In this document: positions 58,005-64,000 of the stretch, one piece after another
Position numbering within the stretch: position 1 is the first letter of the stretch
Layout of the letters: each line of letters opens with the position of its first letter
Position numbers and translations under genes: made by a program
The notes under the pieces: generated by a model
Database searches by the model: none
Told to the model about the DNA's origin: nothing
What the model saw: the letters and a program-made list of their open reading frames with translations, nothing else
NCBI GenBank assembly: GCA_036277115.1
Contig: DASUNM010000023.1
Span: 558,001-622,000, forward strand
Direction: 5' to 3'
DNA length: 64,000 nucleotides
Origin: Pyrinomonadaceae bacterium
GTDB taxonomy: Bacteria; Acidobacteriota; Blastocatellia; Pyrinomonadales; Pyrinomonadaceae

Positions 58005-58529
58005 ATGAGTAAGCGCGATCTACACATAACCGAGACGCCGGACACGTCGCACATCAAGAATATCGATGTGACGCACGAGAAGAGTGACGTTGACGTCGGC
58101 AGTATCGCGAAGTTTGTCATCGGGCTGCTGGTGCTCACGATTGTTACATTTATCGGCTTGTGGGGCATGTTTCGCATGTTGCAAAGGTCTGAGACGCATC
58201 AAGAACAGACCCAACATCGATCTCCTTTAGCGCCGACCGCGGAAGAACGCCAACCGCCTGAGCCGCGTTTGCAAGGCGCGCCGGGTTTTGCCGAGAGCCT
58301 TGAAAAAGCGGCGCCGGGCCAGCACGAAGAGCGCAAGTTTCAAACGGCGAATAAAGGATTCGACACGCCAAAGGATCCGCTGTGGGAGATCAGAGTCTTG
58401 CGCAAACAGTGGAATCACGTGCTCGAACACGGTCCGACCGACGAGCACGGTCAACGCTTCGGCATGCCTATCGAACAAGCGAAGGAAGAAGCTTTGAAGC
58501 AACTGACGGTGAAGAAGAGTGAGCAGTGA
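58005..58529 (+). CDS. Small membrane-anchored protein following actF (ACIII-associated)
   Basis: A 174-residue protein 19 bp after actF. An acidic N-terminus is followed by one helix (about residues 35-57, 'FVIGLLVLTIVTFIGLWGMF') and a polar periplasmic part with 'LWEIRVLRKQWNHVLEHGPTDEHGQRFGMPIEQAKEEAL'. Similar small proteins commonly sit after actF in other bacteria, but no function is known. Its stop codon falls inside a heptamer repeat (58519-58547). Confidence 0.8.
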   Translation: MSKRDLHITETPDTSHIKNIDVTHEKSDVDVGSIAKFVIGLLVLTIVTFIGLWGMFRMLQRSETHQEQTQHRSPLAPTAEERQPPEPRLQGAPGFAESLEKAAPGQHEERKFQTANKGFDTPKDPLWEIRVLRKQWNHVLEHGPTDEHGQRFGMPIEQAKEEALKQLTVKKSEQ

Positions 58530-58547
58530 GCAGTAGGCGGTGAGCAG
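58519..58547. repeat. Heptamer tandem repeat (GTGAGCA) over a stop codon
   Basis: 'gtgagcagtgagcagtaggcggtgagcag': four 7-bp units (GTGAGCA, GTGAGCA, GTAGGCG, GTGAGCA) plus one base. The TGA ending the 58005 gene is one of the unit's own triplets. It is the complement of the CTGCTCA class. Confidence 0.8.
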
Positions 58548-58550
58548 AAA

Positions 58551-59510
58551 ATGACGGCTGACTTCAAGCTATTGACTCGCAAGTTTTTCACCCAAGACGG
58601 CGCTCGATCGCGTTCGGGCTTCTTACTGCGCACTGCGCGCCGCTCACTGCTCACTGTTTTACTTCTGCTCACTGCTCACTGTTCACTGCTCACAGTTTTC
58701 GCGCAGCCCGGCGTTCCGCCGTTGACTTCGCCTTTGTATGGCGCGCGCACGAAGTCAGGGAGTGTCTCGACCGGATTGCCGCCGATTTTGAAAGAGGTCG
58801 GTATCGATCAGCGTCTGAACGAGTCTCTGCCGCTCGATGCGGTCTTCAAAGATGACCAGGGCCGCGAAGTGCGTCTGGGTGAATACTTCAAAGGTAAGCC
58901 CGTCGTGCTGGCGCTGGTTTATTACTCGTGTCCGAGGCTCTGCAACCAGATTTTGATCGGCACGCTGACTTCGGTGCGGCAGGTTTCGTTCAATGCCGGC
59001 GAAGATTATCAAATCGTCGCGATCAGTTTCGATTCGCGCGAGACGCCGCAACTGGCCGCGGCCGCGAAACAGACCTACGTGAAGGCCTACAACCGTGCGA
59101 ACGCCAATGCCGGCTGGCATTTTTTGACCGGCGACGATGCGAACATCAAGCGCGTGACTGACGCGGTGGGCTTTCGCTACCAGTGGGACGACAAGACGAA
59201 CCAGTTTGCGCACGCGAGCGGAATCTTCGTGACCACGCCGGAAGGAAAACTTGCGCGCTATTTCTATGGCATCGAGTACCCGCATCACTGGATGCGGCTC
59301 GCTTTGGTCGAAGCTTCGGAGAATCACATCGGCACGCCCGTCGATACGCTGATGTTGTACTGCTATCACTATGACCCGGCGACCGGAAAGTATGGCGCGT
59401 CCGTGATGAATGGCATGAAGGTCGCCGGAGTGATTACGGTTGGATTGATTGTCGGAATGTTGTTGAAGTTGCGAAGGCGCGGGACGAATGTTGTCCGCGC
59501 GGTTAGCTAA
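58551..59510 (+). CDS. SCO1/SenC-type copper chaperone for cytochrome oxidase
   Basis: A 319-residue exported protein of the thioredoxin-like SCO family. The mature part carries 'VVLALVYYSCPRLCNQILIGTL' (C-x3-C copper site) and 'HASGIFVTTPEGKLARYFYGIEYPHHWM', which provides the copper-binding His region, and ends in a C-terminal hydrophobic segment ('GVITVGLIVGMLL') that could anchor it. SCO proteins deliver Cu to the CuA site of CoxB, encoded next. The signal peptide core (residues 32-49) is encoded by heptamer repeats (58641-58696). Confidence 0.9.
   Translation: MTADFKLLTRKFFTQDGARSRSGFLLRTARRSLLTVLLLLTAHCSLLTVFAQPGVPPLTSPLYGARTKSGSVSTGLPPILKEVGIDQRLNESLPLDAVFKDDQGREVRLGEYFKGKPVVLALVYYSCPRLCNQILIGTLTSVRQVSFNAGEDYQIVAISFDSRETPQLAAAAKQTYVKAYNRANANAGWHFLTGDDANIKRVTDAVGFRYQWDDKTNQFAHASGIFVTTPEGKLARYFYGIEYPHHWMRLALVEASENHIGTPVDTLMLYCYHYDPATGKYGASVMNGMKVAGVITVGLIVGMLLKLRRRGTNVVRAVS
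58641..58696. repeat. Heptamer tandem repeat (CTGCTCA) encoding the SCO signal peptide
   Basis: 'cgctcactgctcactgttttacttctgctcactgctcactgttcactgctcacag': about seven 7-bp units. Three units of 7 bp equal seven codons, so the reading frame returns and gives 'LLTAHCSLLT'. It forms exactly the hydrophobic core of the signal peptide. Confidence 0.8.
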
Positions 59511-59576
59511 AGAATTTGTTTAGGCGCGGGCGTTGCCCGCGCAATAGAGGCGGGCGTCCGCCTCTAAGCAATCGCG

Positions 59577-60617
59577 ATGTTGATGTTGTTACTACAGTCT
59601 TGGATTCCATTCATTCCTGAAAGTGCTTCGACACTTTCGGACGACGTGGACGCCGTGTATTTCTATATCTCGGGCGTCACGGTCTTCTTTGTGACGCTGA
59701 TTTCGCTCGTCATCATCTTCTTTGTCATCCGCTATCGCCGCCGCAACCCGTTCGAAATTCCGCGGCCCGTGGAAGGCTCGACCAAACTCGAGACGCTTTG
59801 GTCGGTAATCCCCCTGGTCATTTCGATGACGATCTTTGTCTGGGGCGCGAAAGTTTATTTTGCGCAGTACCGTCCACCGCAGCATGCGATGGAAGTTTAC
59901 GTTGTCGGCAAACAGTGGATGTGGAAGTTTCAACACACGACCGGCCAGCGCGAAATCAATGAACTGCACGTGCCCGTCGGTCGCAAGGTTAAGTTGATCA
60001 TGACGACCGAAGACGTGATCCACGACCTTTTCTTTCCAGCGTTTCGGAACAAGATGGACGTGGTCCCCGGCAAGTACACCGTGCAATGGTTCGAGGCGAC
60101 CAAGCCCGGCCGGTATCACTTTTTCTGCGCCGAATACTGCGGCATGAATCATTCGGGCATGCGCGGCTACATTGAAGTCATGGAGCCTGCCGCTTTCGAC
60201 AATTGGCTGAGCGGTAATGCGAACGCGGCATCCCCGGCCGCGGTCGGACATTCGCTTTACGAATCGCTCGGCTGTGCGTCATGTCACGGCGCCAATGCGG
60301 AAGGCGGACGCGGCCCGACGCTGCTCGGCGTTTTCGGCAGCAATCGCGTGCTTAACAATGGGACGGCGAAAGCTGATGAGGGATATGTCCGCGAATCGAT
60401 TATCAATCCGCAGGCGAAGGTCGTCACTGGCTTTGGGCCGATAATGCCGTCGTTCCAGGGACAAGTGACCGAAGAGCAGCTTTTGAGTCTGGTCGCGTAC
60501 ATCAAGTCGCTTTCGACCACGCAGCCAGAAACGACGACGGCAAAGCCGCCGGCGACCGGAACGCCGCAAAGCGCGAACCCGGTGCGAAGCAGTAGCCCAA
60601 CTTCGCCCAATAGATGA
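59577..60617 (+). CDS. coxB: Cytochrome c oxidase subunit II with fused cytochrome c domain
   Basis: A 346-residue subunit: two N-terminal helices (about residues 28-55 and 75-97), a cupredoxin domain with the CuA site 'HFFCAEYCGMNHSGMRGY' (near 181-196), and a C-terminal cytochrome c domain with 'YESLGCASCHGANAEGG' (near 232) and a Met region 'GPIMPSFQGQ'. The fusion is the caa3 type, accepting electrons straight from ActE or ActA. The C-terminal 25 residues are Thr/Pro/Ala-rich. It follows SCO by 66 bp. Confidence 0.95.
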   Translation: MLMLLLQSWIPFIPESASTLSDDVDAVYFYISGVTVFFVTLISLVIIFFVIRYRRRNPFEIPRPVEGSTKLETLWSVIPLVISMTIFVWGAKVYFAQYRPPQHAMEVYVVGKQWMWKFQHTTGQREINELHVPVGRKVKLIMTTEDVIHDLFFPAFRNKMDVVPGKYTVQWFEATKPGRYHFFCAEYCGMNHSGMRGYIEVMEPAAFDNWLSGNANAASPAAVGHSLYESLGCASCHGANAEGGRGPTLLGVFGSNRVLNNGTAKADEGYVRESIINPQAKVVTGFGPIMPSFQGQVTEEQLLSLVAYIKSLSTTQPETTTAKPPATGTPQSANPVRSSSPTSPNR

Positions 60618-60639
60618 TGTCTGGATCTGAACAGAAGAG

Positions 60640-60835
60640 TTCTTGCGGCTTCGCCGCAGCAGTGCGGTAAGCCTATGGCTTACCGAGAAGCGAACTAAAT
60701 TTCTTTCCGAGGCTACGCCTCGGAGGTCGTCGAGGCGTAGCCTCAATTCTAAACGGAGGAGCAACGGTAAGGCAGAGCCTTACCGCACTGTGCGGTGGCA
60801 AGCGACGAGTCGAGCGACGGCACAGTCGAAGAATT
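60640..60835. repeat. Repeat block in the coxB-coxA gap
   Basis: 'gtgcggtaagcctatggcttacc', 'gaggctacgcctcggaggtcgtcgaggcgtagcctc' and 'ggtaaggcagagccttaccgcac' make three nested inverted repeats, with the two outer gtgcggtaag/cttaccgcac arms far apart. It fills the 238-bp gap between coxB and coxA; no gene is supported here. Confidence 0.7.
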
Positions 60836-60855
60836 GGGTTTAATTTGAGTTTCCA

Positions 60856-62526
60856 ATGGAAGAATTCACTATCCAACCGCCACGCACGAATTACCTGAAT
60901 GCCGAATACGGCATCAAGTCGTGGCTGCTGACCAAAGACCATAAGCGGATCGGCATCCTCTACATGGGGGCCATCAGCTTTTTCTTTCTGATCGGCAGTC
61001 TGTACGCGATGGCGATTCGCCTGGAGTTGCTGACGCCGCAGGGCGACCTCACGCAATCAAGCACCTACAACAAGATGTTCACGCAGCACGGAATCATCAT
61101 GGTGTTCTTCTTCCTGATTCCGTCGATCCCGGCCACGCTCGGCAACTTCCTCGTGCCCATGATGATTGGTGCGAAGGATCTCGCTTTCCCGCGGATCAAT
61201 TTGTTGAGCTGGTACATCTACATGCTCGGCGGCATCATCACGATTTACGCGCTGCTCGCCGGTGGTGTCGATACGGGCTGGACCTTCTATACGCCTTACA
61301 GCACTACGTTTTCGAATTCGTACGTGCTGGCGACGGGCCTGGGAATTTTCATCAACGGATTCTCATCGATTCTGACCGGCCTGAATTTCATCGTCACGAT
61401 TCACACGATGCGCGCGCCGGGGATGACCTGGTACCGGCTGCCGCTCTTTATCTGGTCACACTACGCGACCAGCTTGATCATGATCCTCGGCACTCCGGTC
61501 ATTGCCATCACCGTGCTGTTGTTGGCATTCGAACGACTTGCGAAGATCGGGATCTTCGACCCGGCGCTGGGAGGCGATCCGGTCCTCTTTCAACACCTGT
61601 TCTGGTTCTACTCGCATCCGGCCGTTTACATCATGGTCCTGCCCGGGATGGGCGTGGTCAGTGAGCTGATCGCGAACTTCTCGCGCAAGAACATTTTTGG
61701 TTATAAGTTCGTCGCCTTCTCGAGTCTGGCTATCGCCGTTTTCGGTTTTCTGGTCTGGGGCCATCACTTGTTCGTCGCCAGCCAGTCGGTTTATGCCGGA
61801 ATGATCTTTTCATTCCTGAGCTTCGCCGTCGCGATTCCTTCGGCAATTAAAGTATTCAACTGGACGGCCACGCTTTATAAAGCCTCGATTTCGTACGACA
61901 CCCCGATGCTCTACGCGCTCGGCTTCATTGGCCTGTTCACCATCGGCGGCATGACGGGATTATTCCTGGCGGCGTTGGCGACCGACGTACACTTGAGCGA
62001 CACCTACTTCGTCATCGCGCACTTTCACTACATCATGGTGGGCGGGACGCTGCTCGCTTATCTGGGCGGCCTGCATTACTGGTGGCCGAAGGTTTCCGGC
62101 CGCATGTATCCCGAAGGCTGGGGCCGTTTCTCAGCGCTGGTTGTTTTCATCGGCTTCAATCTGACGTTTTCGCCGCAGTTCGTGCTCGGCTATATGGGCA
62201 TGCCGCGGCGCTATCACACCTACCCGGTCGAAGAGGTGTCGTGGCAAGTACTGCATGTGCTTTCGACGGCGGGCGCGTCAATTCTCGGCATCGGGCTGCT
62301 GATTCCACTGATCTATCTGGCGTGGTCGCTGCGATACGGACGCCTTGCGGAAGCGAATCCGTGGCAGTTACCGGGACTTGAGTGGCAGACGGCTTCGCCG
62401 CCCCCGACGGAAAACTTTATTGAGACGCCGATCGTGCGCGAGGAAGCTTATGAATTCGCGCCGCCGGAAACGAAAGAAGTAGTCGGAAAGTTCGAGAGGG
62501 AGAAGCCGTTTCCTTTTTATGGCTGA
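60856..62526 (+). CDS. coxA: Cytochrome c oxidase subunit I, A2-type haem-copper oxidase
   Basis: A 556-residue catalytic subunit with twelve or more helices. Metal ligands: '[10 protein letters not shown]' (haem a His), 'HPAVYI' and 'GHHLFVAS' (CuB His residues) and 'HFHYIMVGG' (haem a3 and haem a His pair). In helix VI the sequence is '[18 protein letters not shown]' (near 252), with Tyr-Ser in place of the Glu of A1 enzymes, marking an A2-type oxidase with a modified D-channel. It reduces O2 to water and pumps protons. It overlaps coxC by 8 bp. Confidence 0.96.
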   Translation: MEEFTIQPPRTNYLNAEYGIKSWLLTKDHKRIGILYMGAISFFFLIGSLYAMAIRLELLTPQGDLTQSSTYNKMFTQHGIIMVFFFLIPSIPATLGNFLVPMMIGAKDLAFPRINLLSWYIYMLGGIITIYALLAGGVDTGWTFYTPYSTTFSNSYVLATGLGIFINGFSSILTGLNFIVTIHTMRAPGMTWYRLPLFIWSHYATSLIMILGTPVIAITVLLLAFERLAKIGIFDPALGGDPVLFQHLFWFYSHPAVYIMVLPGMGVVSELIANFSRKNIFGYKFVAFSSLAIAVFGFLVWGHHLFVASQSVYAGMIFSFLSFAVAIPSAIKVFNWTATLYKASISYDTPMLYALGFIGLFTIGGMTGLFLAALATDVHLSDTYFVIAHFHYIMVGGTLLAYLGGLHYWWPKVSGRMYPEGWGRFSALVVFIGFNLTFSPQFVLGYMGMPRRYHTYPVEEVSWQVLHVLSTAGASILGIGLLIPLIYLAWSLRYGRLAEANPWQLPGLEWQTASPPPTENFIETPIVREEAYEFAPPETKEVVGKFEREKPFPFYG

Positions 62527-63268
62527 GGGTTTAGCGACAACTGAACACGAACCACACGCGCATCCCGCGTTGCAGCACCATTTCGAGAACATGGAGCAGC
62601 AGCGCGAGGCGGGCACGCTCGGCATGTGGGTGTTTCTGGTCACCGAGATAATGTTCTTCGGCGGCATGTTCCTGGCCTACACGCTTTATCGCTACAAGTA
62701 TCCGGATGCGTTCGCGGTGGCGAGTAATCACCTCGACTGGAAACTTGGCGGCGTGAACACCCTCGTCCTGATCGTCAGCAGCTTTACGATGGCGATGGCC
62801 GTCTTCAGCACGCAGATCGGCAAGCGGCGAAATACGATCATCTTTCTGGTGTTAACGCTCGTGCTCGGCCTCGCGTTTCTCGGTATCAAAGCCGTCGAAT
62901 GGAACACCAAGTACCATGATCATCTGATTCCTGGCCAGTTGATCCCCGGCAATCCATTTAATCCAGCGGTGGCGCAACACGGCGACACGGATCCGCACAA
63001 GTTTCACCTGCCCGAAGGTGTCTCAGTCCGGCATGTCGAAATGTTCTACTGGATTTATTTCATCATGACCGGCATGCACGCGCTGCACATGATTATCGGC
63101 GCCGGAATCCTGATCGTCATCTTAATCATGGCCTGGCGCGGTAAGTTTAGTCCCGAGTATCACGCGCCGGTAGAGATCTTCGGGTTGTACTGGCACTTCG
63201 TCGATATCATCTGGATCTTTTTGTTTCCCTTGCTGTACCTGTTGGGACGGCACCTGGAAGGACACTAA
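62519..63268 (+). CDS. coxC: Cytochrome c oxidase subunit III
   Basis: A 249-residue membrane protein with about seven helices. The family pattern is '[33 protein letters not shown]', '[18 protein letters not shown]', '[26 protein letters not shown]' and '[18 protein letters not shown]'. The Glu in the first segment and 'WHFVD' are conserved. CoxC supports proton uptake and stability of CoxA. It overlaps coxA by 8 bp, so it is translationally coupled. Confidence 0.95.
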   Translation: MAEGLATTEHEPHAHPALQHHFENMEQQREAGTLGMWVFLVTEIMFFGGMFLAYTLYRYKYPDAFAVASNHLDWKLGGVNTLVLIVSSFTMAMAVFSTQIGKRRNTIIFLVLTLVLGLAFLGIKAVEWNTKYHDHLIPGQLIPGNPFNPAVAQHGDTDPHKFHLPEGVSVRHVEMFYWIYFIMTGMHALHMIIGAGILIVILIMAWRGKFSPEYHAPVEIFGLYWHFVDIIWIFLFPLLYLLGRHLEGH

Positions 63269-63271
63269 TTA

Positions 63272-63327
63272 GGTACGCACGCCTCTGGCGTGCTTTCCAT
63301 TAGAGCGCGCGAGACGCGCACGTACCG
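63272..63327. repeat. Inverted repeat between coxC and coxD
   Basis: 'ggtacgcacgcctctggcgtgc' and 'gcgcgcgagacgcgcacgtacc': the ends ggtacg/cgtacc are complementary and the first part holds the palindrome GCACGCCTCTGGCGTGC also found at 8567-8583. Confidence 0.6.
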
Positions 63328-63329
63328 TT

Positions 63330-63632
63330 ATGAGCGAACACATAGTTTATCCGCGGGTCTACATCGGTATCTTTCTGGTTCTGTTGGTCGGCACCGTGAT
63401 TACGGTACTCGCCGCATTCCAGGATTTTCCGGGGCCGTTGAACGCTATTGTGGCGCTGACGATCGCGACCGTAAAAGCGACGTTCGTCGTGCTCTATTTC
63501 ATGCACGTGCGCTACAGTGGTCGGCTGATTTGGCTGGTGATTGCCGCGGCGCTGTTTTGGATGGGAATTATGTTCGCGCTGACGCTGAGCGACTATTCGT
63601 CGCGAGATTGGCTCCCGATTACGACTAGTTAA
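63330..63632 (+). CDS. coxD: Cytochrome c oxidase subunit IV
   Basis: A 100-residue protein with three helices (about residues 10-28, 38-60 and 66-88) of the prokaryotic subunit IV type: 'YPRVYIGIFLVLLVGTVITVLAAF', 'NAIVALTIATVKATFVVLYFMHVRYSG' and 'LIWLVIAAALFWMGIMFALTLSD'. The 'KATFVVLYFMHV' segment is typical. It ends the oxidase operon; the next gene converges. Confidence 0.9.
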   Translation: MSEHIVYPRVYIGIFLVLLVGTVITVLAAFQDFPGPLNAIVALTIATVKATFVVLYFMHVRYSGRLIWLVIAAALFWMGIMFALTLSDYSSRDWLPITTS

Positions 63633-63643
63633 GCTGCTTCAGG

Positions 63644-63997
63644 CTACTGCGCCGCCAGGATCAATTCTTTCTCTCGCACATCAATCACACTGTGACAATG
63701 TGGGCATTTCAGACGGAGCGTTGCGTCTGAAGTTCGGATGGGCGCGCTACAGTTCGGACAGGGAGCGTTAATCTCATTTGTCTTGAACAAGTCGCGCATC
63801 ATGAAGACGGGTAGCACGAGGCCCGCGATCAGCAGAGGTATTCCGAAGATCAAGCCGATCTTCGTGCCATCACTCAATGTCAGGCTAATTACCAGGCCGG
63901 CGATGAACAGGACCAATCCGACTGCGATGCTGAATGAAAAACCGTAGGCGCTGTCGAATGTTTTTGCCGGCTTACGCTCGCTAGTTTCTTCCGCCAT
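63644..63997 (-). CDS. Two-helix membrane protein with C-terminal zinc ribbon
   Basis: A 117-residue protein. Two helices (about residues 20-42 and 48-68) precede a rubredoxin-like zinc ribbon: 'APCPNCSAPIRTSDATLRLKCPHCHSVIDV' has C-x2-C and C-x2-C pairs. Small proteins of this kind are common, with unknown roles. It ends 11 bp from the coxD stop; the two genes converge. The start at 63997 is 3 bp from the window edge, so a longer protein cannot be excluded. Confidence 0.75.
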   Translation of the reverse strand: MAEETSERKPAKTFDSAYGFSFSIAVGLVLFIAGLVISLTLSDGTKIGLIFGIPLLIAGLVLPVFMMRDLFKTNEINAPCPNCSAPIRTSDATLRLKCPHCHSVIDVREKELILAAQ

Positions 63998-64000
63998 GTT

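Noticed and set aside
60643..60843. 66-codon frame in the coxB-coxA gap
   Set aside because: It runs through nested inverted repeats and reads as Arg/Ser-rich noise.
1..64000. tRNA, rRNA or selC genes
   Set aside because: I looked for T-loop-like and CCA-end patterns and rRNA segments by eye and saw none; a covariance-model search would be needed to be sure.
1..64000. Intact insertion sequences or prophage genes
   Set aside because: No transposase, integrase, phage structural or recombinase protein is encoded in any frame; the only mobile-looking DNA is short palindromic repeats.

Overview
The window is a stretch of bacterial chromosome with moderately high GC. The gene families point to the phylum Acidobacteriota, most likely the Blastocatellia/Pyrinomonadales group. 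The pointers are an Alternative Complex III (act) operon fused to a cytochrome c oxidase operon, a GTP-dependent PEP carboxykinase, in-frame UGA (selenocysteine) genes of a type seen in this phylum, many secreted proteins of unknown function, and several dispersed palindromic repeat families. The assignment is an inference from gene content; no rRNA or tRNA gene was seen.

Layout. 1-12.6 kb: mixed housekeeping and hypothetical genes (secreted amidase-like protein, a Ski2/HelY-type helicase split into two overlapping reading frames, DUF2071, tandem YCII, a BNR-repeat propeller, cupin, MgtE, MaoC-like hydratase, DUF1697). 12.6-16.8 kb: an AT-richer TIR-domain gene followed by repeat-filled spacers, small membrane proteins and a VOC protein. 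16.9-30.6 kb: metal handling. It starts with a CopA-type P1B ATPase carrying YHS and two heavy-metal-binding modules, then a MarR/SRPBCC pair, an S1/P1 nuclease and a methyltransferase. A long minus-strand run follows: TlpA-like thioredoxin, DUF4198, PCYCGC-type lipoprotein, a His/Met-rich outer-membrane protein and Cys-rich secreted proteins. 30.7-39.7 kb: a P460/multihaem cytochrome, a Popeye-like cyclic-nucleotide-binding membrane protein, two neighbouring selenoprotein genes (a GrdB/PrdB-like protein and a peroxiredoxin), then PerR, AhpC-type peroxiredoxin and a thioredoxin-like protein, and pckG. This is a redox/peroxide island. 39.9-43.2 kb: a compact three-gene operon (Fe(II)/2-oxoglutarate-oxygenase-like protein, calcineurin-like phosphoesterase with two AsnC/RAM-like modules, transglutaminase/papain-like protein) that matches no described system I can name. 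43-49.8 kb: secreted and membrane proteins, an EamA transporter and a 2Fe-2S protein. 50.0-63.6 kb: actABCDEF, a small membrane protein, SCO, then coxB (with a fused cytochrome c), coxA (A2-type), coxC and coxD. Together these would take electrons from the quinol pool through Complex III to O2.

Most notable. (1) Two selenocysteine genes about 600 bp apart, each with a plausible bacterial SECIS hairpin just 3' of the UGA. (2) Heptamer short tandem repeats that invade the act/cox operon and encode the hydrophobic signal-peptide cores of ActE and SCO, plus a linker in ActB. (3) The three-gene oxygenase/phosphoesterase/transglutaminase-like operon. (4) A textbook promoter for perR with a 7-1-7 PerR/Fur-type box over its -10 and almost no 5' leader.

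All functions are read from sequence motifs without database searches.
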